Shown piece by piece: positions 1 to 7,841 of a DNA stretch of 64,000 nt (positions within the stretch are counted from its first letter, which is position 1; every line of letters starts with the position of its first letter). This DNA is from Boseongicola sp. H5 (GTDB taxonomy: Bacteria; Pseudomonadota; Alphaproteobacteria; Rhodobacterales; Rhodobacteraceae). Both the position numbers and the translations under genes were made by a program. Location: contig JACNMN010000012.1 of the NCBI GenBank assembly GCA_020622165.1, positions 1 to 64,000 of the forward strand, read 5' to 3'. The notes beneath the pieces are model-generated. The model worked only from the letters and a program-made list of their open reading frames with translations, ran no database searches and was not told the origin of the DNA.

Positions 1-1
1 A

Positions 2-139
2 AACTTGGTCGAGCGCTGCTTCAACAAGCTCAAGAACGCCCGTCGCGTCGCCACTCGCTATGACAAAACGGCACAGAGTTTCCTGGGCTTCATTGACATC
101 ACCTCAATCCGCCTCTGGCTCAACCATCTGTCAACATGA
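2..139 (+). mobile_element. IS5-family transposase, 3' fragment (cut by window edge)
   Basis: The first 138 bases encode the last 45 residues of an IS5/IS1182-like DDE transposase (NLVERCFNKLKN..., YDKTAQSFLGF, ending IRLWLNHLST), then TGA. The 'ERCFNKLK..RRVATRYDK' stretch is the family's conserved C-terminal Y-(2)-R-(3)-E-(6)-K region, including the catalytic Glu. The rest lies left of the window, so whether the element is intact cannot be told. No clear terminal inverted repeat was identified after the stop. It marks a recent or old insertion next to the pqi operon. Confidence 0.8.
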
Positions 140-446
140 CCTAGACAGTTTTCAAAAATAGAAAAGTCAGAATCCGTAATCTGGCCAATCACTACGCAGT
201 CGGCAATTGGTCGATCCCGGTATTAGGCGGACCGGGTTCATGACGAGTGATCTGACCGCCCCCAGCGCAGCAATCATAGTTCCGCGAGCCCTGATGGTTT
301 GCAATACGACATATCCCCGCCTGCGCGATGGGTGACCGAACCCTGATTTACCTGATTGATCGCGCCGCTGGGACAGCATTTCCTACCGCCTGACCGTGCC
401 GTCGGCCGGTCCGCAGCAGGCCGGGCACATGCGTCCCGCTCTTGGG
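140..446. other. intergenic, no gene seen
   Basis: About 300 bases between the transposase remnant and the 3' end of the pqi operon. The short open frames here have no protein-like features. The right end of the IS element should lie in the first tens of bases, but its repeat could not be verified without the left end. No strong terminator hairpin was found for pqiC. Confidence 0.5.
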
Positions 447-1010
447 CTATCGCGCGATGCTTTCGGCGATCCGGGTCGACAGGGCGGTCAAGGCACGGCC
501 CAGGGCGTCGGCGACCGATTGCGGGTCGGGCCCGGCATAGGGTTCGACAATCTCGAAACGGCGGAGGAATTCGCGCGCAGCACCGCTGCGCGAGATCACC
601 GCGAATTGGCCGCCCAGTTCGAACTGGCCGTCTGCACGGGCGACCATGCGATCGATGGTCACCTGTACGCTCCTGTCCGGCCCGTCGAATAGCGGCCAGG
701 GCTCGGCCGCGACCGTGGCCGTGGTGCCGAGATCGAGCCGCCGCGCAAGCGCCTGGGTGATGCCGGTTCGCGGATCATCGGCCCAAAGCGCGCCCCCGAC
801 CGGGCGCAGCGCGCCATCGGCTTCCTGCACCAGAATGTCGGCCTCCGCCACATAGGCCGGCAGGATCACGTCACGCACCTCTAGGCTCTGCGCGCCAACC
901 GCAACCGGCGCCGCGGGGGTGTTGGCGGGCGGCACCAGAAACAGGTCTCCGTTGCCGCCGCAGGCCGCAAGCGAGAGCGCCAGAAGGAATATCGAAATCC
1001 GGGTCAACAT
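447..1010 (-). CDS. pqiC: PqiC-like outer-membrane lipoprotein (ABC-type transport auxiliary component)
   Basis: This is a 187-residue lipoprotein. The N-terminus is a lipoprotein signal (MLTRISIFLLALSLAAC) with lipobox LAAC, followed by Gly-Gly-Asn, so it is lipidated on Cys17. The body resembles the PqiC/YmbA (DUF330, ABC_trans_aux) family, which in E. coli sits on the inner face of the outer membrane and docks the PqiB tube. It starts three bases after the pqiB stop and is the last gene of a four-gene minus-strand operon. Assignment rests on the lipobox, the length and the context; the body is poorly conserved. Confidence 0.85.
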   Translation of the reverse strand: MLTRISIFLLALSLAACGGNGDLFLVPPANTPAAPVAVGAQSLEVRDVILPAYVAEADILVQEADGALRPVGGALWADDPRTGITQALARRLDLGTTATVAAEPWPLFDGPDRSVQVTIDRMVARADGQFELGGQFAVISRSGAAREFLRRFEIVEPYAGPDPQSVADALGRALTALSTRIAESIAR

Positions 1011-1013
1011 GAG

Positions 1014-3077
1014 TCAGCGTCCAGTGATCAGGGAACTTGGGTTGCGTTCGATGGCCCGGGCCAGTTGCGCGATGGACCGGGCCGCGGTGGTAATCTCGCG
1101 CAGGACATCCATCGTTTCTCCCATGAATGCTGAGCGCGCGCCATAAGCCCCGACAAGGGTGTTGATCCGTGTCAGAACCGCATCGGTCCGCTCGACGAGC
1201 GCCGGCAACTCCTCGGCGGCGGCGCTTGTGGAGGCCAAGGTCGTGTTCAGGCTGCCCACCACATCTGCCGCGCGCAGTTCTGCGACAAGCGCTTCGAGTT
1301 CGACGAGCGAGGCCGAAAGATTTGCCGGAACCTCCGCCATACCCTCGCTGCTGATGAAGGCATCGGCACTGGCCAGGACGGTATTTGCCGTGGTGATCAA
1401 CGCCTCGATTTCAAGCTCCGCGGCGGTTTCCGAGAGGGCGCGGAGATTGGCCATCACCTCCGGCAACACGGCGGAGGCCTCGGTGATCGGGCCCATAGCC
1501 TCGTCCGCCTGCGCGATGACCGAGGTCAGCGCGGCGATGGTGCCGGCTTCGCGCAGTTCCGCAAGGATCCCGCGCAACTCGGCGACGGCGGCGCGCGCCT
1601 CCCCCGGGATCGCCTGCGTTTCGTCGCCGCCGACCAGTTCGCGCGCCTCGGTCAGCAGGGCCACGACCTCCTCCGGCACGTCCCTCAGCGCCGGATCGCC
1701 CGCCAGCCCCTCGATGCTGGCCAGCGTGTCGATGGCCTGGCTCAGCAGTTCCTCGAACGGCAGCGCCGCCACGCGTTCCAGCACACCCTCGGCGGTGGTG
1801 TTCACATTGGTCTGCTCCACCATAACCGAGGGCATGACCGGGTAGGGATCGGCCGCCACCTCGAACCGCGCGGGCCGGGCATCGTAATCAATCGCGAACT
1901 CGATCCGGGTTTCCGAGGAGATCAGACCCGCGGTTGCAAGCCGGGCCCGCAGACCATCGGCCACTTGTTCGGCCAGGTATTCGTAGACCTCTTCGGCCCC
2001 TGTCCCGACGGGGAAGCCCATGCGGCCCGGGTCCAGCACCAGATCGACGACCAGCCGCTGCTTTGACCCGTCCGCAATCTCGACCGACTGCACGGTCACG
2101 GCGGTCACTTCGCCGATCTGGTCGTTGGCCATCACCACCTGCGTGCCGGGAACGAGGCCCCGTATGTAATTGCTGAACTCCACCGCGACAGGCACTTCCC
2201 CGATCGAGGCCACGTCGAATGCGCTCGCCCGGGCGGCCTCCTCGGACTCGTACACCTCGAACACCGCGTCACCCTCAACCGGCTGACCGTTGGAATACAC
2301 CTCGTCAAACTCGATCCCGCCGGTCACGAGCGAGGCAAGGCTTTCCACGTCCAGCGTCAGGCCATCCGCCCCGAAACTGACGGAAAACCCCGAACTGTCC
2401 CAGAACCGCGTTGCCTGTGTGATCCGCTGGTCGTGAGGGGCGTCGATGAATGCATCGACCGTGATGGAAAGCCCATCCTCGGTGAGATCCGGCTGTTCCA
2501 GGCGCCCGACCTGGATGCCCCGGAAGGTCACGGGCGCCCCACCCTGAAGCTGAATGCCGGGGCTGACATTCAGCGTGATCCGGCGCCCCTCGTCACCGGG
2601 CAGGACGAAGAGCGGGCTCTCGCGGCCGTCGAAACTGCGCGTCGCGATCTCGGGCCGGCTATCCCAGGCGCCCTCGATAAAGACGCCGGAGACGACCGTG
2701 GACAGGCCACTGACCCCTTGGGTGGATATCTCGGGGCGCACCACCCAGAAGGTCGCATCCTCGTCGAGAAAGGGCAGCACTTCGTTTTCGACCCGGGCCT
2801 CCACGATGACCGTTTGCAGATCGGGGCTGAACCTGACGTCTTCCACCGTTCCGATCACCACGTCACGGTAGCGGACCGTGGTTTCGCCGGCCGTGACCCC
2901 GGCGCCGTTCTCGAAGCGGATCTCGATCAGCGTACCCCGATCCGAATAGGCCTGCCATGCGATGCCAAGGGCCACCGCAAGCGCCAGAACCGGCACCAGC
3001 CAGACGACCGACAGGTTCCGAAGGGCCGAGCGGTTCGGCTGATCGATCTCCGGCAAGGGCGGTGTCTGATCCGTCAT
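1014..3077 (-). CDS. pqiB: PqiB-like MCE-domain transport protein
   Basis: A 687-residue protein with one N-terminal membrane anchor (about residues 22-42, LSVVWLVPVLALAVALGIAW) and repeated MCE (MlaD) domains. The first begins near residue 50 with TLIEIRFENGAGVTAGETTVRYRDV-type sequence; a second (GIQLQGGAPVTFRGIQVGRL) and a third (PVAVEFSNYIRGLVPGTQVV) follow. The last 200 residues are Ala/Leu/Glu-rich helix, as expected for the needle-like stalk. In E. coli PqiB forms a periplasm-spanning lipid conduit. ATG overlaps the stop of the upstream pqiA-type gene by four bases (ATGA). Confidence 0.92.
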   Translation of the reverse strand: MTDQTPPLPEIDQPNRSALRNLSVVWLVPVLALAVALGIAWQAYSDRGTLIEIRFENGAGVTAGETTVRYRDVVIGTVEDVRFSPDLQTVIVEARVENEVLPFLDEDATFWVVRPEISTQGVSGLSTVVSGVFIEGAWDSRPEIATRSFDGRESPLFVLPGDEGRRITLNVSPGIQLQGGAPVTFRGIQVGRLEQPDLTEDGLSITVDAFIDAPHDQRITQATRFWDSSGFSVSFGADGLTLDVESLASLVTGGIEFDEVYSNGQPVEGDAVFEVYESEEAARASAFDVASIGEVPVAVEFSNYIRGLVPGTQVVMANDQIGEVTAVTVQSVEIADGSKQRLVVDLVLDPGRMGFPVGTGAEEVYEYLAEQVADGLRARLATAGLISSETRIEFAIDYDARPARFEVAADPYPVMPSVMVEQTNVNTTAEGVLERVAALPFEELLSQAIDTLASIEGLAGDPALRDVPEEVVALLTEARELVGGDETQAIPGEARAAVAELRGILAELREAGTIAALTSVIAQADEAMGPITEASAVLPEVMANLRALSETAAELEIEALITTANTVLASADAFISSEGMAEVPANLSASLVELEALVAELRAADVVGSLNTTLASTSAAAEELPALVERTDAVLTRINTLVGAYGARSAFMGETMDVLREITTAARSIAQLARAIERNPSSLITGR

Positions 3078-3688
3078 CTGGGCCGCATGTCCCCGTCAAG
3101 CCAAATGGTCTTGGGGTCGAAGCTCTGCGCCGAAAGCATGGTGAATGCAACAGAAAGCGCGAAGCTGATGGCCGCGATGCCCGGGTTGATCGTGGCCGCA
3201 AAGTCAAGCTGGACAAGCGCGGCCAGGATCGCGACCACGAAAACGTCGATCATCGACCAGCGCCCGATGAATTCCACAACCTCGAACAGCCGGTGACGCG
3301 CATGAACCTGCATCATCTCGCGCCGTTCCACACTGATGGCGAGATAGGCGATGGCGAAAAACTTGCCGATGGGGATCACGATGCTGGCCACGAAAACCAC
3401 CAGCGCCACCCCGTAAGAGCCATGATGGAGCAGGTCCACCACTCCTTCGAGGATCGTGCTTTCGGTCGTCCGGCCGAAGGTGTTGGTGCGCAGCATCGGA
3501 TAGATGTTTGCCGGAATGTAGACGACCAGCCCGGCAAACAGCCATGCCCAGACCCGTTGCAGGCTTCGATCCGGCGCATGGCCCGGCAGGCGCCAGCCGC
3601 AACGCTGGCAGCGCCCGGGCGCGGGGACATCGTGGACCCGGCCGCAATTCGGGCAGCCGACCAGACCCGCCGAGCGCGCGGTCATCAT
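3074..3688 (-). CDS. pqiA: PqiA-like inner-membrane protein, second half
   Basis: A 204-residue membrane protein with an N-terminal zinc-ribbon (CPNC near residue 14 and CQRC about 14 residues later) and a hydrophobic PqiA core (VWAWLFAGLVVYIPANIYPM, VALVVFVASIVIPIGKFFAI, later segments). It corresponds to one of the two PqiA repeats of E. coli PqiA. An in-frame ATG lies nine codons upstream (3715), but the start at 3688 gives an ATGA overlap with the previous gene and is preferred. Its own stop overlaps pqiB. Role: inner-membrane partner of the MCE tube in lipid transport. Confidence 0.88.
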   Translation of the reverse strand: MMTARSAGLVGCPNCGRVHDVPAPGRCQRCGWRLPGHAPDRSLQRVWAWLFAGLVVYIPANIYPMLRTNTFGRTTESTILEGVVDLLHHGSYGVALVVFVASIVIPIGKFFAIAYLAISVERREMMQVHARHRLFEVVEFIGRWSMIDVFVVAILAALVQLDFAATINPGIAAISFALSVAFTMLSAQSFDPKTIWLDGDMRPR

Positions 3689-4368
3689 TGGCTGCGCTGT
3701 TCGAGCGTTTTCCATATCGTCAACCGGCACATGAACGTGTCCTTCACCGCAGTAATCAGAACCAGCGCCACAAAGGCCCAGAAGGCAGGGCCGAGGGACA
3801 GATGTGCAAGCCCCGCCACCTTGATCAGCGCCACGGCCACCCCGACGATGAATATCTCCGCCATCGACCAGGGCTTCATACGCTCCGCCAGCCGGAAAAC
3901 CGGCACCGCCTCGCGGGCGGGCCGCCAGCCGAAAGCCATGGGCGCAAGCACATAGATCAGCGCCAGAAAGCGCGCGAGCGGCAGGATCACGATGAGCGCG
4001 CCCACGGCAATCGCAAGGCCCACGAAGGGCCCGTCTGCAAAGACCAGAACCACGTCCATGATCGAACTGCGCTGCGTGATGCCCGCCGCCGTCAGCTCCA
4101 GGAACGGAAAGAAGATCGCCGCCAGCATCAGAATGACGGATGTACCCGCCAGCATCACGATCCGCGTCATCGCCCCGTCGCGGGGCGCGGTCAGCACCGT
4201 ATGGCAGCGCAGGCACCGCGCACGCGAGCCTTTCGGCACGTCCGGAAGCTGATAAAGCGCGTCGCAGGTCGGGCAGGCAACCAGATCCTCGACTGGCGGA
4301 AGGTGGCCGGGGCGCGGCGCGGCGGACCGGCTGGTTTCGGAGGTGTGAACCTGATCGGACTGGGACAT
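3685..4368 (-). CDS. pqiA: PqiA-like inner-membrane protein, first half
   Basis: A 227-residue protein with a zinc-ribbon (CPTC about residues 33-36, CLRC about 20 residues later) followed by four hydrophobic segments (IVMLAGTSVILMLAAIFFPF, VGLAIAVGALIVILPLARFL, IFIVGVAVALIKVAGLA, AFWAFVALVLITAVKDTF). This is the first PqiA repeat; the second is the next gene downstream. The frame stays open upstream to 4674, but that part is low-complexity and Arg-rich, and the start at 4368 (MSQSDQVH) fits the family length. It heads the pqiA-pqiA-pqiB-pqiC operon. Confidence 0.86.
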   Translation of the reverse strand: MSQSDQVHTSETSRSAAPRPGHLPPVEDLVACPTCDALYQLPDVPKGSRARCLRCHTVLTAPRDGAMTRIVMLAGTSVILMLAAIFFPFLELTAAGITQRSSIMDVVLVFADGPFVGLAIAVGALIVILPLARFLALIYVLAPMAFGWRPAREAVPVFRLAERMKPWSMAEIFIVGVAVALIKVAGLAHLSLGPAFWAFVALVLITAVKDTFMCRLTIWKTLEQRSQ

Positions 4369-4471
4369 GTGACCTGCATTTCTTGCACTATATGGCAGAA
4401 GCCGGGGCCGCTCTGCGCGGAACGCATGGCAAGATGCGAACCTGCCATTTCGAAAAATCTCAAGATGCAGG

Positions 4472-4762
4472 TCAGCATTGCCCGCCCCATCGAAGAGTGC
4501 AAGGGCGCTTGGCTCTAACGGCACTTCGGGCTGGGCACATCGCGGCCGTGCAGCGATCCGCGCAGTCCGGCATGGGTCCGCCCGCCCGGGCGCGGGCAAG
4601 GGTAACGTCACCGAGGTTTGCAAGCGTCTCCGGCGTGACATAGGCCACGATCTCCATATCGCCGAGATCCGCACGTTGCCGATGCAGCGACGCCACCAGC
4701 AACAGCGACATCGCCTCCAGGCCCGGCCCGTCCACCACGACTATCAGGGAGGTTTTCTTCAC
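4472..4762 (-). pseudogene. 5' remnant of an unrecognised gene
   Basis: A GTG-started frame (4762, overlapping a TGA in GTGA) begins with protein-like sequence for about 58 residues: MKKTSLIVVVDGPGLEAMSL, then further alpha/beta-like sequence ending near PETLANLGDVTLA. After that it turns into Arg/Ala/Cys-rich frame that looks non-coding. I read this as the beginning of a truncated gene. The family was not recognised; a glycosyltransferase-like start is possible but not supported. A short stretch upstream (4759-4830) resembles the C-terminus of another gene (ending GFDEASAGMGA), which also suggests a deletion scar. Confidence 0.4.
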
Positions 4763-4926
4763 GCGCCCATACCAGCGCTTGCCTCGTCAAACCCGACCAT
4801 CGACAGGATCTTTCCCGAGCGAAACGCCGATTAACCGGCAATACCGCAAGCGGCTCGGCCCCGGAGGCTTGAGATATCCCTGCAGGACAGGTTCACTGCA
4901 AGGGACAGCGCAGAGGGAGCGGGAAG

Positions 4927-5592
4927 ATGAGCGACGGGTTCGAAGATATGGTCGATGCGGCGCAGGCTTTCTTTGCCGATCTCTCCCGCAACAATCGCAA
5001 GGACTGGTTCTAGCCGCGCAAGACGCATTACGTCACCCAAATCAGGAAACCTGCGGAATTGTTCGCCGAGTTGCTGGCCGAAGATCTGAGCCGGCAGACC
5101 GGGGTTGCCCATGCCCCGAAACTGTTCCGCATTTATCGGGACGTACGCTTCGCCAAGGATAAATCGCCCTACAACCCGTGGCTGCACATCCTCTGGCGGC
5201 CCGCCAGTGCCGACGATCTTGCGCCCGGCTGGTTCTTTTCCTGCGCGCCGGGGGAGCTGGTTCTGGGCCTGGGCGTCGTGTCTCTGAAAGGACCGGCGCT
5301 GACCCGGTACAGGGAATGGATCGATACGCGCGGCGATCTGGTCTCAGACGCGATGACGGAGGTTGCCCGCGCGTCCGGCGCGCAACTCTCCGATTTCGGG
5401 GCCGCGCCGCTCACGCGGGTGCCGAAGCCCTATGCCGCCGATCACCCTCATGCCGATCTGTTGAAGCGCAAGGGCATCGCAATGATGGCGCCGCTCCCCG
5501 CGACATGGCGCGAACGCGGTCTTGTCGTCTCCGCCCGTGATCAGGCCAGCGCCATGCTGCCGCTCTGGCGGGCCTTTCACGACCATCTGTAA
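4927..5592 (+). pseudogene. DUF2461 (TIGR02453-like) gene interrupted by an amber codon
   Basis: From ATG 4927, behind a purine-rich leader, the frame reads MSDGFEDMVDAAQAFFADLS then RNNRKDWF, then TAG at 5011-5013 (codon 29), then PRKTHYV and on without a break to TAA at 5592. The NNRKDWF motif followed by a charged helix and the later FRIYRDVRFAKDKSPYN motif are DUF2461 hallmarks; the family usually has Glu or another residue where TAG stands. A TTG at 5059 could restart translation, but would lose the N-terminal motif. The function of the family is unknown. It converges with the MarR gene nine bases away. Confidence 0.75.
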
Positions 5593-5601
5593 GGCGGCCC
5601 G

Positions 5602-6039
5602 TCACGGCAGGCGCGCGATCCGGACGAGACACCGGCGCAACACCGCCTCTTCCTGATCCGTGAACTGCGCCGTCATGGCGCTGTCGAAACGTTGGGCCGC
5701 GCCAAGCAGATCGGCAAAGACACGCTCCCCCATCTGGGTCAGGCCAAGACGTTCCAGGCGTCGGTCAGTCTCCAGCACTTCGCGCGACAGGTAGCGCTTG
5801 CGCTCCAGCGCGGCGACAGCGCGGCTGACCTTGGTCTTGTGAATGCCCGAGCGCGCGCAGATCTCCTTCGCGGTCATTGCGCCGAAACGGCCCAGATGAA
5901 ACAGAACCCGCCATTCCGTCCGCAACATCCCGTAGCGGCCCTTGTAGTGCTGCTGAAACTCCAGGCTTGATGCCTCGGCCGCCTGCGTCAGCAGATAGGG
6001 CAGAAAGTCTTCCAGATCGAAGGGGGCTTTTTGGGTCAT
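5602..6039 (-). CDS. MarR-family transcriptional regulator
   Basis: A 145-residue winged-helix regulator. The core WRVLFHLGRFGAMTAKEIC, then SGIHKTKVSRAVAALERKRYL and the wing (REVLETDRRLERLGLTQMGE), is typical of MarR. It is divergent from the fumarylacetoacetase operon, and the space between them carries a 20-bp inverted repeat, so it most likely represses that operon and itself until an aromatic intermediate binds. MarR proteins are known next to homogentisate genes in other proteobacteria; the ligand here is inferred. Confidence 0.9.
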   Translation of the reverse strand: MTQKAPFDLEDFLPYLLTQAAEASSLEFQQHYKGRYGMLRTEWRVLFHLGRFGAMTAKEICARSGIHKTKVSRAVAALERKRYLSREVLETDRRLERLGLTQMGERVFADLLGAAQRFDSAMTAQFTDQEEAVLRRCLVRIARLP

Positions 6040-6058
6040 TCGGGCAGGCTAGGCCTTG

Positions 6059-6078
6059 TTAGTTACAAAACCAACTAA
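6059..6078. promoter_or_regulatory. inverted repeat, probable MarR operator
   Basis: TTAGTT-N8-AACTAA, a perfect 6-bp inverted repeat, lies 20 bases upstream of the MarR start and about 140 bases upstream of the fumarylacetoacetase start. AT-rich palindromes of this size in a divergent regulator/operon gap are the usual MarR binding sites. Binding is inferred. Confidence 0.6.
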
Positions 6079-6220
6079 TATCCAACCCGCGTTGGGGAGG
6101 GAGGACCCGCAACTGTCCGTCGCGGACACCGGTCCGCTGGTCATCTGCCGGGCGGACCGTATACGCTCTTTCCCATGTCAGATTGATCTTGTGCCAACCG
6201 CACCGAAGGAACGCCGCACC

Positions 6221-7477
6221 ATGCCATTGATGAAAAGCTGGGTCGCCTCGGCCAATGATGCCGATACCCCGTTTCCGTTGAACAATCTGCCCTATGGTGT
6301 CTTTTCCACCGGTGACGAGCCCCCGCGCTGCGGCGTGGCCATCGGCGACATGATCCTGGACATGGCCGCCGCCGAAGAGGCCGGGCTCATCGATCTGGGG
6401 GAGCCCGATCTCTTTTCAATGCCGTTCTGGAACGACGTCATGGAACTGGGCCCCGAGGCGTGGGCGGCGCTTCGCGCACGGCTGATTCAGATGCTGGCCG
6501 AAGGGTCCGCCGATCGGGGCGCAGTCGAACCGATGCTGATACCAATGGAGCGGGCCACGCTGCACATGCCGCTGGTCGTCGCCGAGTACACCGATTTCTA
6601 CGCAGGCCGGCATCACGCCACCAATGTCGGTACGATGTTCCGGGGCGCCGAAAACGCCCTTCCGCCGAACTGGCTGCATATCCCCATCGGATATAACGGC
6701 CGGGCGTCCTCGGTCGTAGTGTCGGGCACCGAGATCCGCCGGCCCTGGGGCCAATTGAAGGGACCGAATGACGATCTGCCGCGCTTCGCGCCATCGGCCC
6801 GGTTCGACATCGAGCTTGAGATGGGCGCCATCGTCGGCACCCCGTCGGAAGGGCCCATCACGGTTCAGGAGGCGGACGATGCGATCTTCGGCTATGTCCT
6901 GCTGAACGACTGGTCGGCACGCGACATCCAGGCCTGGGAGTATCAGCCGCTCGGCCCGTTTCAGGCCAAGGCGACCGCGACCACGATCAGCCCCTGGATC
7001 GTTACCAAGGCGGCACTGGATCCGTTCCGCGTGGACACCCCGCCACGCGAGGTCGAGTTGCTCGATCATCTGAAGGATTGCGGGCCGATGCTCTACGATA
7101 TCGAGCTTTCGGTGACGCTGGCGCCCGCCGGCAAAGCCGCCACCACAATCGCGCGCACCAATTACAGGGAAATGTACTACTCCGCCGCGCAGCAACTGGC
7201 GCATCACACCACATCCGGTTGCCCGATGAATGCCGGCGACCTGCTTGGATCGGGCACCATTTCAGGTGCGGAACCATCCGCGCGCGGCTCTCTGCTTGAG
7301 CTTAGCTGGGGCGGCAAGGAGCCCATCACGCTTGAGACCGGCGAAGAGCGGTCCTTCATCGAGGACGGCGACACGCTGACGCTGACAGGCGCGGCAAGGG
7401 GCGACGGTTACAAGATCGGGTTCGGCGATTGCGTGGGCACGGTTCTGCCCGCCGCCGAAGACCCTTACGCGCGCTGA
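6221..7477 (+). CDS. fahA: fumarylacetoacetase
   Basis: A 418-residue protein, close to the usual FAH length. It hydrolyses fumarylacetoacetate to fumarate and acetoacetate, the last step of homogentisate (tyrosine/phenylacetate) breakdown. Visible signatures are EYTDFYAGRHHATNVGTMFR (active-site region), the metal-binding FDIELEMGAIVG, and LNDWSARDIQAWEYQPLGPF. ATG 6221 is preferred to the earlier in-frame start at 6056 because it has AAGGA ten bases upstream and matches the family N-terminus (LMKSWVASANDADTPFPLNN). First gene of a seven-gene operon under the MarR regulator. Confidence 0.95.
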   Translation: MPLMKSWVASANDADTPFPLNNLPYGVFSTGDEPPRCGVAIGDMILDMAAAEEAGLIDLGEPDLFSMPFWNDVMELGPEAWAALRARLIQMLAEGSADRGAVEPMLIPMERATLHMPLVVAEYTDFYAGRHHATNVGTMFRGAENALPPNWLHIPIGYNGRASSVVVSGTEIRRPWGQLKGPNDDLPRFAPSARFDIELEMGAIVGTPSEGPITVQEADDAIFGYVLLNDWSARDIQAWEYQPLGPFQAKATATTISPWIVTKAALDPFRVDTPPREVELLDHLKDCGPMLYDIELSVTLAPAGKAATTIARTNYREMYYSAAQQLAHHTTSGCPMNAGDLLGSGTISGAEPSARGSLLELSWGGKEPITLETGEERSFIEDGDTLTLTGAARGDGYKIGFGDCVGTVLPAAEDPYAR

Positions 7478-7480
7478 TCC

Positions 7481-7837
7481 GTGATCGCGCTCGACCATAT
7501 CCAGATCGCCATTCCACAGGGCGGAGAGGCGAAAGCCCGCGCCTTCTGGTGCGGGGGTCTGGGCCTTGCGAAGATCGACAAACCCGAACCGCTGAAGGCG
7601 CGTGGCGGTCTGTGGGTGGCGCTTGCGGGATCCGAGCTGCATCTGGGCGTGGACGAGCGCTTCACCCCGGCACGCAAGGCCCATCCGGGCTTTGCGGTCG
7701 ACGATATCGACAGGATTGCAGCGCGGATCTCGGCCTCCGGCCAGTCGCCGCACTGGGACACAACCATCAAGAACCGCCGCCGGTTCTTTGCCGAAGACCC
7801 CTTCGGTAACCGGCTTGAGTTTCTGCAGAAGGACTGA
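7481..7837 (+). CDS. VOC-fold (glyoxalase/bleomycin-resistance type) protein
   Basis: A 118-residue protein with GTG start three bases after the fahA stop. It opens with ALDHIQIAIPQGGEAKARAF and ends RRRFFAEDPFGNRLEFLQ, both typical of single-domain VOC proteins, with the DPFGNRLEF metal-ligand Glu near the end. Substrate unknown. Position in the operon suggests handling of an aromatic-pathway intermediate, but it is far too small to be homogentisate dioxygenase. Confidence 0.85.
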   Translation: MIALDHIQIAIPQGGEAKARAFWCGGLGLAKIDKPEPLKARGGLWVALAGSELHLGVDERFTPARKAHPGFAVDDIDRIAARISASGQSPHWDTTIKNRRRFFAEDPFGNRLEFLQKD

Positions 7838-7841
7838 ACAC

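Noticed and set aside
167-379. Minus-strand frame of 70 codons in the left intergenic region
   Set aside because: Arg-rich, no family pattern, no ribosome site; it lies in DNA next to an IS end.
4191-4502. Upstream extension or separate gene before the first pqiA gene
   Set aside because: Sequence is low-complexity and shifts codon style; the family start is at 4368.
7481-7837. VOC gene as the missing homogentisate dioxygenase
   Set aside because: At 118 residues it is a quarter of the size of HmgA and has the VOC, not the cupin, pattern.
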